From positions 1 to 46,390 of the forward strand of contig NZ_JAKZAL010000031.1 of NCBI RefSeq assembly GCF_022538115.1: 46,390 nucleotides of DNA. Direction: 5' to 3'. The position numbers and the translations under genes are program-made. Of this stretch, positions 16,191 through 25,199 are shown piece after piece. The DNA is from Cognataquiflexum rubidum. GTDB taxonomy: Bacteria > Bacteroidota > Bacteroidia > Cytophagales > Cyclobacteriaceae. The notes below the pieces were generated by a model. That model ran no database searches. It had not been told where the DNA came from and was given only the letters and a program-made list of their open reading frames with translations. The first letter of the stretch is position 1; each line of letters opens with the position of its first letter.

Positions 16191-16535
16191 ATTTAATGTT
16201 TATTGGTTTTGAAGGAAGCTTTCAATAAATATTGTCTTGAATATTTTTTTTTAAAAAAGTTTTTAATTCCGTAGATCCATTTTTTACGGACATATTAGTT
16301 TGTTAGGGGAGAGTATAACGGGGAGTTTAGAAGATTGTTTGGTTTTCAGGTAGTACAACAATTCAATTTTTTGATAAATGTGGAGTTGGTCATTTAACCG
16401 TATTTGTAGGGAAGAAGATTAAATTATACATTTAATAAGAGTTAGTTGTGCGGATAAAAACCTGAAAGGAAATGGGTTTCTATCCTGCATATTTCCGAAA
16501 GGCCAACAAAAACTGCTCTGGCAATCCTCAAAACA
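16191..16535. other. Non-coding stretch between the two repeat arrays
   Basis: No convincing ORF, RNA gene or promoter is seen in these 345 bases. The only structure I note is a 6-bp hairpin TCCGTA-N11-TACGGA at 16268-16290, after a run of T and A. Confidence 0.5.
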
Positions 16536-16704
16536 ATTCATGAAGCCTATTTCAACCTATTTCACGAAGCCTATTTCTTCCCATTTCGCGAAGCATATTT
16601 CTATATATTTCACCAAGGGTATATTTCCATTTATATCGCGAAGCTTATTTCAAAATATTTCGCGAAGCATATATCCATTTATTTCGCAAAGCTTATTTCC
16701 AAAT
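16536..16704 (+). repeat. Seven-copy 24-bp repeat array with TTCGCGAA core
   Basis: Seven units start at 16536, 16559, 16583, 16607, 16633, 16657 and 16681. Lengths are 24 bp except the first (23) and fourth (26). The consensus is ATTTCGCGAAGCNTATTTCNNNNT. The core TTCGCGAA is a perfect palindrome in three units and nearly so in the others; the last four bases vary. The array ends 23 bp before the start codon of the lipoprotein gene at 16728, so it covers that gene's promoter or leader. There are no long unique spacers, so it is not CRISPR. Confidence 0.9.
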
Positions 16705-16727
16705 ATTAATTCCTAACCCTAAAAAAT

Positions 16728-17867
16728 ATGAGGTACCTAACTTTTATAATAATTGTTTGTATTGCCCTTTCTTGCCAAAGTAACGATGTTGACAGGATCA
16801 GCGATGATTTATTTTATGAAATAGATACCGTTATCATTGATTCCAAGGGCCGGAATCTGGATCTAAATAGCGGGATGATCACCTCAGATTTGGATGCAAA
16901 AGAAACCTCTTTTTTCTTGTACAATGGTTTTGATCATGCAATCGATGAAATCAATCTTGAAGCAAAAGAGTTTGTCAAAAGCTATCCCCTTGAGAAGGAA
17001 GGCGCAAATGGCGTAGGTGAGTATATTTTTGGGATACAATCTTTGAATGACAGCCTGTTTTTCACTAAATCAAACATCCTCTCCACCGTTATTGACAATA
17101 AAGGCCAAGTGGTACAAAGAATAGGTTGGGAAGATGCCAAAGATTCGAGCGGTGCTCAATTAGAACAACTCCCAAGATATCTGGAGTTGGTGTCAGGTAT
17201 AGATGATGCGAAAGCATTTGGGGTACATTTTGACTTCCAAAAAGTGGAGGCTTATTTGGATGTACTTTCAGTCAGTGATAACACCATCAAAAGAGTTGAT
17301 ATAGATACCGAGAACTCGTTTCAAGATTTTTTCTTTCGATTTGAGGATGGTTCCTTTTTAAATCCTGCAGTCCATCTCAGCTCGGGAAAAGATAATTTTA
17401 TTATCAGCCATGAATTTTCAAATGAAATAATGGTATTCAATCACGAGGGGGAATTGGTGAAAATAGTCCATTACGAGCCAAAATTAACTCCCAAACGGGC
17501 CAATGTTCCCGAAGGCGCCGAAGCCAAATCTACGGAACAAATAAAAAAAGATTATCAGCAAATGTTGGAGCAGGTCAAGTTTGAATCCCTTGTATGGGAT
17601 AGTGTAAACGATCGCTATTTCCGCCTGTCTTCCAAAAGAATCTTCTCAGATACTTATCAAAATGAGTGGTCCTTGGTTCCCGAAACGAAACAGACTATCT
17701 TATTTCTGTCGGTTTTTGATGGGGATTTCAATTTGGTATCAGAGAAAGAAATTAAGGAGTTGACCGATAACCGATTCAAGTATTTTGCCAAAGAGGGAAA
17801 GCTTTGGGTAGCTCAGAATTTTTCGGATGACCTGGGATTTATTGTCATTGATATTGAGCTCGATTGA
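16728..17867 (+). CDS. Propeller-type lipoprotein 1 (DUF4221-like / 6-bladed beta-propeller)
   Basis: A 379-residue lipoprotein: hydrophobic signal then lipobox ALSC with Cys16. The body shows repeated beta-blade-like stretches (LFYEIDTVIIDSKG, SYPLEKEGANGVGEYIFGIQS, FSNEIMVFNHEGELVKIVHY) typical of Bacteroidota DUF4221 or six-bladed propeller proteins, whose function is unknown. The K/R-x-G-x-x-G-x-G block matches the same place in the two following genes, so the three are paralogues. It is preceded by the seven-copy 24-bp array, which may control it. Confidence in the family is moderate; confidence in a surface or periplasmic lipoprotein is high. Confidence 0.8.
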   Translation: MRYLTFIIIVCIALSCQSNDVDRISDDLFYEIDTVIIDSKGRNLDLNSGMITSDLDAKETSFFLYNGFDHAIDEINLEAKEFVKSYPLEKEGANGVGEYIFGIQSLNDSLFFTKSNILSTVIDNKGQVVQRIGWEDAKDSSGAQLEQLPRYLELVSGIDDAKAFGVHFDFQKVEAYLDVLSVSDNTIKRVDIDTENSFQDFFFRFEDGSFLNPAVHLSSGKDNFIISHEFSNEIMVFNHEGELVKIVHYEPKLTPKRANVPEGAEAKSTEQIKKDYQQMLEQVKFESLVWDSVNDRYFRLSSKRIFSDTYQNEWSLVPETKQTILFLSVFDGDFNLVSEKEIKELTDNRFKYFAKEGKLWVAQNFSDDLGFIVIDIELD

Positions 17868-17935
17868 TTCCCATAATGAACTTAGAAAATCCTTTGAGTT
17901 GCTGTTCTCTTCTAGAAAAATTCCTTTGATACAAT

Positions 17936-19126
17936 ATGAAAAACCGAAGTAGTGCCAAATTTCATCAGATTTCGCAAAAATTGATTCTAGCTTTTATTAT
18001 AAGCTTAGGATTTATATCACGCAAAAAAACCGATAGGATATCCGAAACACAACAAGTTTACTTTTTTGAATTTGTGGATTCTGTCAAAATAGATTTGATG
18101 AATGATTTCGGTTTTGTCACCAACAGAGCAGTGGACGGATTTTCGTTGGCATACACTCACCAAGAAGGCGTTTTCCATTTGATAAATATGTCAGGGGAAG
18201 TAGAATATTCCATTGATCGAAGAGGGGAAGGCCCAGGGGATTATTCCCCCAACTTATCATTTGCGACAATATTTGATGGGAATTTTGTGTTTATGGACAT
18301 CAGCAATTTGCATTTTTATAGTTTTAATGGGGATTGGATCAAATCAATCCCTTACCAAAATTCAGAGGTGGGAGTACAAGCTGGGATTCCTGGCTCAGAT
18401 CTATATTTTTTTGATAGCAGTAGGTTTGTAGTCCCTAATCAAAACATTGGTTATTTAGGGATGTCTCCGGTGTCCCTTGCTTTGCTTGACACAATTCCGC
18501 TTTGGATTGAATATAATTTTTCTGATGCTACCGGGCAATATGAAAAATCTAATTTGGGATTAATGGATACTACAGGAATTTTGTATTCTAAACTGAAATA
18601 CCCGAATTATCAATCCATGATTTGGCTGCAAGATGGATTTTTATGGCAAATTCCTCAAATATCCGCAACATTATATCAATACAGAATTGGTAGCTCCGTG
18701 TATCCATTAGATAAAATTAGTTTGGGAATTCCCAATTTCAAAGACCCGATTAATCTTAACATTGAGTCTCCGGAGATAGATAATTTTAAATCGTTTAATA
18801 AGACTTCAGCAATGAATAGTTCAATCGGTTATGTGGTTCCAATGGATGATGGAAATTTTTTTGCTATTTATGGAACCGGTGTACCTGAGTATGAATACGA
18901 TAGATTAATTGAAGATGGAAATCTTCCAGAAAAAGAATCTTATGGATACTATTTTGATAGGACGCAATCGAAAGGATATAGCATACCATTGCCAAAGAAT
19001 GGTGAGCATTCATCATTTTGGAACAAGGTCTCATACTTAGGGGGAGATAAGTTTTTGTTTGTCTTTGAAAATAATATTGAAAGGGATTTTTACCTAGGAG
19101 GAGTATATAGTCTTAAAAAAAAATGA
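17936..19126 (+). CDS. Propeller-type paralogue 2, lipobox Cys replaced by Arg
   Basis: A 396-residue paralogue of its neighbours, with RRGEGPGDYSPNLSFATIF where the others have an EGP- or EGAN-type block, and strands such as FVFMDISNLHFYSFNGDWIKSI. The N-terminus (KLILAFIISLGFISRKKTD) looks like a lipoprotein signal except that Arg29 (codon CGC, 18020-18022) stands where Cys is expected; TGC to CGC is a single transition. If real, the protein is not lipidated and would be cut by another peptidase or stay anchored. The gap to the previous gene is 68 bp, so the three may be cotranscribed. The frame is otherwise intact. Confidence 0.82.
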   Translation: MKNRSSAKFHQISQKLILAFIISLGFISRKKTDRISETQQVYFFEFVDSVKIDLMNDFGFVTNRAVDGFSLAYTHQEGVFHLINMSGEVEYSIDRRGEGPGDYSPNLSFATIFDGNFVFMDISNLHFYSFNGDWIKSIPYQNSEVGVQAGIPGSDLYFFDSSRFVVPNQNIGYLGMSPVSLALLDTIPLWIEYNFSDATGQYEKSNLGLMDTTGILYSKLKYPNYQSMIWLQDGFLWQIPQISATLYQYRIGSSVYPLDKISLGIPNFKDPINLNIESPEIDNFKSFNKTSAMNSSIGYVVPMDDGNFFAIYGTGVPEYEYDRLIEDGNLPEKESYGYYFDRTQSKGYSIPLPKNGEHSSFWNKVSYLGGDKFLFVFENNIERDFYLGGVYSLKKK

Positions 19127-19244
19127 GTTGATTTCTGGTTGATAAAAACGCTTTTAAAACTGCGCTTATCCAGTTTTGAGATTTTATGATTCATTAATCG
19201 AAATTTTCTTGACATTAAAAGAATACTAAAAAAAGATATTTACC

Positions 19245-20417
19245 ATGTTCAAAAATCTCTTACCCCTATTTTTAATATTTACACTTGTTTCCTGCGGAAC
19301 CGGACAAAATAATAATCAACTGACTTCAACTGAAGGAAAAGTTGAATTTGAATTTTTGGATTCGCTCGTGGTAGAATCTCTATCTGAACTTTACCTTGCT
19401 GACAAAAATGAGAATACAGGGCAACTCCTTTTCAATGAGAGACAGATGAATGAGTTAATCATTACAGATCTGGAAGGGAAAATAATTTCACGTTTTGAAC
19501 CAAAAGGGGAAGGTCCGAATCAAGTGGAAACGCCCTTGGAAGTAGCATTTTGGAAGGAGGGAATCGTATTAAAGGAAATGTCTTCTGAGAACAAGTTTAA
19601 CTTTTTTGATCGGGACTTTAGAAAAATAGCCCAAAGTCCACCTCTTTCAAAAGGTTTAAGTTTTATTTCCATGTATAATTCCAATAGAAGTTTTTCAATT
19701 TTTGAAAAAGATGGCAAATCCTTGATTTTAGGTCAGGAGCTGAATATGCTTGACGAACAGCTTTTAGCCGAAAAATCTGAAAATCCGCTGATTTATGAAA
19801 AGGCAGAAATAGGTTATATCTATGATGTGGATTCAAAAGATATAACCAGGATCAACTTATATCCTGAAACATGGAAGCCAAGATTGGAGCAAAAGTGGGT
19901 GGGATTCAAAAGTTCCTATGTGCAGGTTTCTAAAACCGATCAAAAAGTTGCCGTGCTTCCAAGTGTTGGCAATGAGTTGTTTTTTTATGATTTAGATGAC
20001 ACTGGTATTTCCCCGATATCCCAAATTTCACTTTTCCACCCTGATCGAAATGAGAATTTGATCTTCGACGTCAAAAAGGAATATTTTTTATATCCGCTTT
20101 TCACACAGCTATTTAGTGGGGGGAATTACTTTTTGGTAGAATTTTACACTGAAGTGCCTCAGGATATCTATGATTCATTTCGGGCAAAAGGAGAGGGTTA
20201 CCAAAGTGATCCTGAATACTGGGAAACATTACAAAAGCATTGGAAAGCCAAATATATCCTGACTGATAAAAATGGCAACCAAGGAGCCATTTCAGAACTA
20301 CCAATTCCCGGCGTGGTCCATTTTATGGATGCCAACGATATAGTATATATCAAGCCTACTTCCAAAACGGAATTGGATTACAATGTCTTCTATCGGTATC
20401 AAGTGACCTTGAAGTAG
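19245..20417 (+). CDS. Propeller-type lipoprotein 3 (DUF4221-like)
   Basis: A 390-residue lipoprotein with signal and lipobox LVSC, Cys17, followed by a short polar linker (GTGQNNNQ). The conserved block RFEPKGEGPNQVETPLEVAF aligns with the same region of the two upstream proteins. Further strands (FNFFDRDFRKIAQS, ELFFYDLDDTGISPISQ, HWKAKYILTDKNGN) support a propeller. Function is unknown; such proteins often occur in lineage-specific clusters. The gap of 118 bp to the previous gene shows no clear terminator. Confidence 0.8.
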   Translation: MFKNLLPLFLIFTLVSCGTGQNNNQLTSTEGKVEFEFLDSLVVESLSELYLADKNENTGQLLFNERQMNELIITDLEGKIISRFEPKGEGPNQVETPLEVAFWKEGIVLKEMSSENKFNFFDRDFRKIAQSPPLSKGLSFISMYNSNRSFSIFEKDGKSLILGQELNMLDEQLLAEKSENPLIYEKAEIGYIYDVDSKDITRINLYPETWKPRLEQKWVGFKSSYVQVSKTDQKVAVLPSVGNELFFYDLDDTGISPISQISLFHPDRNENLIFDVKKEYFLYPLFTQLFSGGNYFLVEFYTEVPQDIYDSFRAKGEGYQSDPEYWETLQKHWKAKYILTDKNGNQGAISELPIPGVVHFMDANDIVYIKPTSKTELDYNVFYRYQVTLK

Positions 20418-20503
20418 GATTTCAAAAAAGAAATTCTATGGATTTTGAACCCTAAATTACTGGAGTAAAAAAAATGCCGAATCATTCCAAGCCAAAAAAA
20501 CCC

Positions 20504-21541
20504 TTAAATCATCAATGCCTGATTTTCGGATTGGGGTGGGGTAATCTGCAGGCTGCTGGAGGCCGAGATACTTTTCCTCAGTTCTTCATCCAGCTTTCTG
20601 GCTTCGGTTTTGATCATTTTGAGAAAGTGCAATGTTTCCATAGAGGGTTTTTTGGGATCGATAATTTCCAGTATCCCGATGATATTGGCCAGTTTGGCGC
20701 GCATCAGGTGTGTTTGGTTGAAAGTCACCGTCGTCAGGTATTGGCTTTGTTGCCGGAAAAGGGATTCTGTTTTTTTCCTTTCGGAGATATCAAAGAAACA
20801 GCCCGCCATGACCAAGGGTTCGCCCTCAGGACTCCACTGCAGGACTTTGCCATATCCCAAGACCCAGATATCTTTCTTATGGAGATTTTTGATTCTAAAC
20901 TCACAGTGGAACGGAAGCTTGCCTTTGCTCGCAAAATGCTCCTTTAGATTTCCTTCCACTTTGGACCGATCGGAGGGGTGAACATGTTTTTTCCATTTCA
21001 CATTCTTTTGGCCTTTGGTTTTTTGGATAGCACTGTATCCAAAAATCTCATTCAGAGATAGGCTCAGCTGATCTGATTGCTGTGCAATATCCCAAATCCA
21101 AAATCCGATCAGGTTTTCTTCAAGCAATCCCTCCATCAGGGAATTTTTTGCATGAATATCATTGATGCTGTCGGGGAAATGCACTGATTTTTCGTTGACA
21201 TTGTCGGAATTGTGTCCTATACCGGTGATGTCGATTTTTCCGTCAGGATCTGAGGTGATGGTAAACTCCCATTTGGTCCAGCCAAAAGCCGACCCATCCG
21301 GTTTTATCTTTCTCATTTCCTGTGTAAATTTCCTTTCACCTTCCTTCAGACATTTTTCCAACAGAAACTGGAAATTTGAAAAGTCCTTGTAATAAACCAA
21401 TTCCGAAAAGGAAGATCCGGAGGCTTGGGTTTTCAAAAAGCCGGTTTCTTTTTTAAGATGTTCATTGCTATCCAATATATTAGCATCCCTATCCAGGTGG
21501 ATAAAATAAAAGTAATCTGAATGCTTAAAAAAATCTTTCAT
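20504..21541 (-). CDS. PAS-PAS protein with a dimerisation helix but no kinase ATPase domain
   Basis: A 345-residue cytosolic protein. Two PAS domains cover about residues 1-115 (DYFYFIHLDRDANILDSNEH) and 125-265 (GFWIWDIAQQ, IFGYSA, FHCEFRIKNLHKKDIWVLGYG, GCFFDISERKKTE). Then comes a helical region with THLMRAKLANIIGILEII, which resembles the His-containing dimerisation motif of PAS histidine kinases in this phylum. The protein ends soon after; the HATPase_c domain is missing and no downstream remnant is visible. It may be a signalling adaptor or phospho-acceptor. I chose ATG 21541; a TTG at 21598 would add 19 residues. No response regulator is adjacent. Confidence 0.82.
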   Translation of the reverse strand: MKDFFKHSDYFYFIHLDRDANILDSNEHLKKETGFLKTQASGSSFSELVYYKDFSNFQFLLEKCLKEGERKFTQEMRKIKPDGSAFGWTKWEFTITSDPDGKIDITGIGHNSDNVNEKSVHFPDSINDIHAKNSLMEGLLEENLIGFWIWDIAQQSDQLSLSLNEIFGYSAIQKTKGQKNVKWKKHVHPSDRSKVEGNLKEHFASKGKLPFHCEFRIKNLHKKDIWVLGYGKVLQWSPEGEPLVMAGCFFDISERKKTESLFRQQSQYLTTVTFNQTHLMRAKLANIIGILEIIDPKKPSMETLHFLKMIKTEARKLDEELRKSISASSSLQITPPQSENQALMI

Positions 21542-21660
21542 CAAATAGAAATGATTATAGGTTGAGTTGAATAACGAAAACGCATATTCATTATACAAAT
21601 TACATATAAACTAATATAAAAAGCAAAAAAATTGTTTTTATCCGGAAACTGACCCAAAAT

Positions 21661-22260
21661 ATGGAATCTATTTATTTATTGAATCGCACAGAATTTGGTT
21701 CTGAATCGAACCTTGGACAAGTAATGACTTTGGAGGAAGCCTTGGAACTGTTGAGCCTTTGGGTCAAAAACGACAAGCTGCTTTTTCACATGAAGCAGGT
21801 GGGACATCTGATGAAAGCCTATGCTGCGGCAAAGGGATATGACGAATCCATGCAGCACATGTGGCATTTGGCCGGATTGCTTCATGATGCCGATTGGGAC
21901 CAATGGCCTGATCAGCATTGCCGTAAAATCATAGAAGAATTGGAGTCAAGGAATATCGATCCACGGATTATCCGGACCATAGCCTGCCATGGACCGAGGT
22001 ATTTTGGTGTAGAGCCCGTGACCGAGATGGAAAAGATGCTTTATGCCTTTGATGAATTGTCAGGTTTTGTCCATGCCTACTCCCTGATGCGGCCACAGGG
22101 ATATGAAGGAATGGAAGTCAGCGGTGTCAAAAAAAGGCTGAAAGACAAAACCTTCGCTGCCCAGGTCAGCAGAGAAGATATTGCCGATGCTTCAGAAAGG
22201 GCAGGAATACCCGTGGAGGAATTGATCAGTTTTGTGATAGCGAATCAGCTGAGGGCATAA
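21661..22260 (+). CDS. HD-domain hydrolase
   Basis: A 199-residue HD-superfamily protein. The metal motif is HLAGLLHDADWDQWPDQH with His75-Asp76; an upstream His in LLFHMKQVGHLMKAYA and downstream TIACHGPRYFG provide the other likely ligands. Relatives are small cytosolic metal-dependent phosphohydrolases with unknown substrate. The family usually begins near MTxEEAL, so ATG 21724 may be the true start, making a protein of 178 residues; the first 21 residues of the longer frame have no recognised features. It is convergent with the DUF4494 gene, with only a shared terminator between them. Confidence 0.85.
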   Translation: MESIYLLNRTEFGSESNLGQVMTLEEALELLSLWVKNDKLLFHMKQVGHLMKAYAAAKGYDESMQHMWHLAGLLHDADWDQWPDQHCRKIIEELESRNIDPRIIRTIACHGPRYFGVEPVTEMEKMLYAFDELSGFVHAYSLMRPQGYEGMEVSGVKKRLKDKTFAAQVSREDIADASERAGIPVEELISFVIANQLRA

Positions 22261-22283
22261 AAAAAAGGACTATTCGTCCTTTT
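22261..22283. terminator. Shared terminator of convergent HD and DUF4494 genes
   Basis: The hairpin AAAAGGAC-TATTC-GTCCTTTT has an A run on one side and T run on the other, so it can act on both strands. It overlaps the last codons of the DUF4494 gene (ends Lys-Asp-Glu). Confidence 0.8.
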
Positions 22284-22788
22284 CTTCATATTCTCTCAGT
22301 TCTGCCTGAACCTCCCGAAGTGGTTTTAGATTTTCGGGAATCGGTGGATTCAGTTCCTCGTCTTTTTCATAAGGGAACACTTCTATGATCGGACTTTCGG
22401 TCACTTCGGTTACCCGGAAAGAAACGAGCATGTTGTTCAGACTTTCAAAGATCCTTTCGTAGGCTTCTTTCACATCATGCGCTGTGACAATCATGAACTG
22501 TGTCACTTTCTTTTCTTTGCCGCTGTCGCCATCAGCTACGATATAGGTGATTTTGCATTTGTGCCAAATGTCGATATCCTCATAGAAAAACACATCTACC
22601 AGATTGCTTTTGCTGATATTGGTCACCTGAAAGTCTCCACGGATGACAGATCCAAGCATGTCATAAATCCTCGCCTCAGCTTCCGTAAATGACACGGCAT
22701 CTACCAGATATTGCTCGGAGACATTTTTGAGCAGGCCTTGCTCAGTTTCTTTGGCATATTTTACTTTACACAAAAACCAGGTTCTCAT
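22270..22788 (-). CDS. DUF4494 domain protein
   Basis: A 172-residue soluble protein of the Bacteroidota-specific DUF4494 family. Typical features are the N-terminal MRTWFLCKVKY and EQYLVDAVSFTEAEARIY, followed by ISKSNLVDVFFY, WHKCKITYI and TQFMIVTAHDVKEAYERI. The C-terminus is a charged, probably disordered tail. Function is unknown. It is monocistronic and divergent from the patatin-like gene at 22907. Confidence 0.9.
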   Translation of the reverse strand: MRTWFLCKVKYAKETEQGLLKNVSEQYLVDAVSFTEAEARIYDMLGSVIRGDFQVTNISKSNLVDVFFYEDIDIWHKCKITYIVADGDSGKEKKVTQFMIVTAHDVKEAYERIFESLNNMLVSFRVTEVTESPIIEVFPYEKDEELNPPIPENLKPLREVQAELREYEEKDE

Positions 22789-22906
22789 AAATCAATTTTT
22801 CAAATTCAGGAAGCGAAGGTAAGTCATATTGGCAAAAGCCACAATGAAAAATGTCGATTTAGAATTCAATTAAAATTCCCTTATATTTTGACAGAACAAT
22901 TCACCG

Positions 22907-25186
22907 ATGTGGGACAAAATCATCTATAGTTTTCCGATCCAGCTGTTGATTTTGCATCTGAAAAAGAATCTTTTTCTAGTGGCACTGTGGGTAATGTTGG
23001 CGCTGATCATTTTGCAGAAGTTGGGAACGGTTTTGGGAATTCCCTTTCTTTTTCTTGATCCGGAGTATTTGAATCAGGTTTCCTGGCAGGGGTTTTTTCT
23101 GGTGGGAGTGACGCTTGCTATCTTCACCATGTCATTCCACATGACGACTTACATTCTTGACGGCTCCAAATTTAAATTTCTGGCGGTCGTCCAAAGACCA
23201 TTTATCCATTATTGTGTCAACAATTCGATCATACCCTTGGGATTTTACATCCTGTACCTCGTGGCATTCATTACTTTTCAGTTTGACAATGAGCATGAGA
23301 ACAATTGGATCATTCTCGTTTATTTTTTGGGATTTGCAGCCGGTACATTGACTACCTACACCTTGATGTTCGTTTATTTTGCACTTACCAATAAGGACTT
23401 TTTCAAACTTTTTGCTGACAGCGTAGAAAAGAGGCTTCGCAAAACCAAAATCCCACGGGCCAATATGCTCAGGCGGATCAAGGAAAGTCAAAAAGCAAAA
23501 GACAAGGTAATGGATTACTTGGACCTCAATATGAGATTTAGGCCCGTGAGACAGGATTTGGCCAGGTTTGAAACCCATCAGCTGCTGCGTGTCTTTGACC
23601 AAAACCACCTCAATATGGTTCTGATTCAGATTGCGTTGATCGGGCTGATTTTGATTTTGGGTTTGTTTAGGGAAAATCCATTCTTACAGATTCCCGCTGC
23701 GGCAAGTAGCATTTTGCTTTTTTCTATTCTGACGATGGCGGTAGGGGCCTTGGCGTTTTGGCTGCGAGATTGGTCGACTCCGATCGTGATCGGCGGCATC
23801 CTGCTGTTCAATATTTTGTCGGGCAGTCAGATTCTCAACAGACCGCATACTGCTTTTGGGATGGATTATGACTCAGATCCTGCGGTATATGACCTTGACC
23901 ATCTCAATAAGCTGCTGCATGCGGACAGTGTGGCAAAAGACAAACAATATGCTTTAAAGATTTTGGAAAACTGGAAGGCCAAGTTTCCCTTGGGATCAAA
24001 GCCAAAAATGGTTTTTGTCGCCACGAGTGGGGGAGGACAGCGGGCCGCTTTGTGGACTGTACGCGTATTGCAGGAAGTGGAGAAAGCAAGTGAAAACCAG
24101 TTTTTCAAGCATACCCAAATGGTTACCGGTGCATCAGGCGGGGTTGTGGGGGCTGCTTTTTTCAGGGAATTGTATCTCAGGGCTAAGGATGAAAAACTGG
24201 ATTTGTTTGATCCAAAGTACCTCGATCAGATCTCCGCTGACAACCTCAATCCGATCATTTTCACCCTATTGGTCAATGACCTCCTGATCAGAAACCAATC
24301 TTTCCATTACAATAACCGAAAATACCTCAAAGACCGGGGGTATGCCTTCGAAAACCAATTCAACATCAATACCAAAGGAATCATGGAAAAGCCCATAGCG
24401 GCGTACAGGATCCCTGAATTTGAAAGTAAAATCCCCATGCTTCCCGTCACGCCCTTGATCACCAATGATGGTAGGAAGCTGTACATCGCACCGTATCCGA
24501 TGTCCTATATGGGGATATCAATGGACAGGGCCGATGGAGTGGAGGAGAAGAGCCAAGGAATAGATTTTCAGCGGTTTTTTGCCCATCATGGTGCGGACCA
24601 ATTGAGGTTTATCAGTGCTTTGAGGATGGGCGCGACTTTTCCATTTATTACTCCAAACGTACAGTTGCCGTCTAGTCCAAGGATGGAGACGATGGATTCG
24701 GGATTGTCAGACAATTTTGGCGTGCAGGATGCCCTTCGGTTTATGTATGTTTTTCAGGATTGGATCAATGAAAATACCTCAGGCGTGGTGTTGATTACCA
24801 TCAGGGATTCAGAAAAATTTTCGGAAATCCAACAAAAACAGCCACCATCATTATTTGAGAAGCTTTTTACCCCGATCAAAAACATTTATATCAATTGGGA
24901 CAATGTGCAGACCCTCAACAATGAAGTCACCTACAACAGGATGAAGGAATCCATGCCCTTCCTTTTGGAACGGATTGAGTTTGAATATTCCACCCTGCAG
25001 TACCTCAAAGAAATGGGATTGGCAGATCAGGAAGGGGTGTTTAATCCAAAGCAACAAGAAATTCTCCGGGCTTCTTTGAATTGGAGGCTTACGGCAAGGG
25101 AGAAAAAATCCATCATTGACAATATCCACAGCTACAAAAACCAACAGTCAATGGAGAAATTAAAAGCCATTGATTTTCTACAATAA
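22907..25186 (+). CDS. Membrane-anchored patatin-like phospholipase
   Basis: A 759-residue protein made of a membrane part and a lipid-hydrolase part. Residues 1 to about 320 contain some seven hydrophobic segments (for example LFLVALWVMLALII, MVLIQIALIGLILILGLF). The C-terminal part is a patatin-type acyl hydrolase: oxyanion stretch TSGGGQRAA from residue 373, nucleophile elbow GASGG with Ser410, and the dyad Asp597 in MDSGLSDNFG. Patatins cleave acyl chains from phospholipids or lysophospholipids; the membrane domain suggests action on the inner membrane from the cytosolic side, which I infer. ATG 22907 begins right before the first segment. The spacer to the convergent antiporter gene holds a heptamer repeat fragment. 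Confidence 0.88.
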   Translation: MWDKIIYSFPIQLLILHLKKNLFLVALWVMLALIILQKLGTVLGIPFLFLDPEYLNQVSWQGFFLVGVTLAIFTMSFHMTTYILDGSKFKFLAVVQRPFIHYCVNNSIIPLGFYILYLVAFITFQFDNEHENNWIILVYFLGFAAGTLTTYTLMFVYFALTNKDFFKLFADSVEKRLRKTKIPRANMLRRIKESQKAKDKVMDYLDLNMRFRPVRQDLARFETHQLLRVFDQNHLNMVLIQIALIGLILILGLFRENPFLQIPAAASSILLFSILTMAVGALAFWLRDWSTPIVIGGILLFNILSGSQILNRPHTAFGMDYDSDPAVYDLDHLNKLLHADSVAKDKQYALKILENWKAKFPLGSKPKMVFVATSGGGQRAALWTVRVLQEVEKASENQFFKHTQMVTGASGGVVGAAFFRELYLRAKDEKLDLFDPKYLDQISADNLNPIIFTLLVNDLLIRNQSFHYNNRKYLKDRGYAFENQFNINTKGIMEKPIAAYRIPEFESKIPMLPVTPLITNDGRKLYIAPYPMSYMGISMDRADGVEEKSQGIDFQRFFAHHGADQLRFISALRMGATFPFITPNVQLPSSPRMETMDSGLSDNFGVQDALRFMYVFQDWINENTSGVVLITIRDSEKFSEIQQKQPPSLFEKLFTPIKNIYINWDNVQTLNNEVTYNRMKESMPFLLERIEFEYSTLQYLKEMGLADQEGVFNPKQQEILRASLNWRLTAREKKSIIDNIHSYKNQQSMEKLKAIDFLQ

Positions 25187-25199
25187 CCTCAGCGAGTTA

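Noticed and set aside
16536-16704. CRISPR array
   Set aside because: Units are contiguous 24-bp repeats with at most 4-6 variable bases; there are no unique spacers of 25-40 bp and no cas genes in the window.
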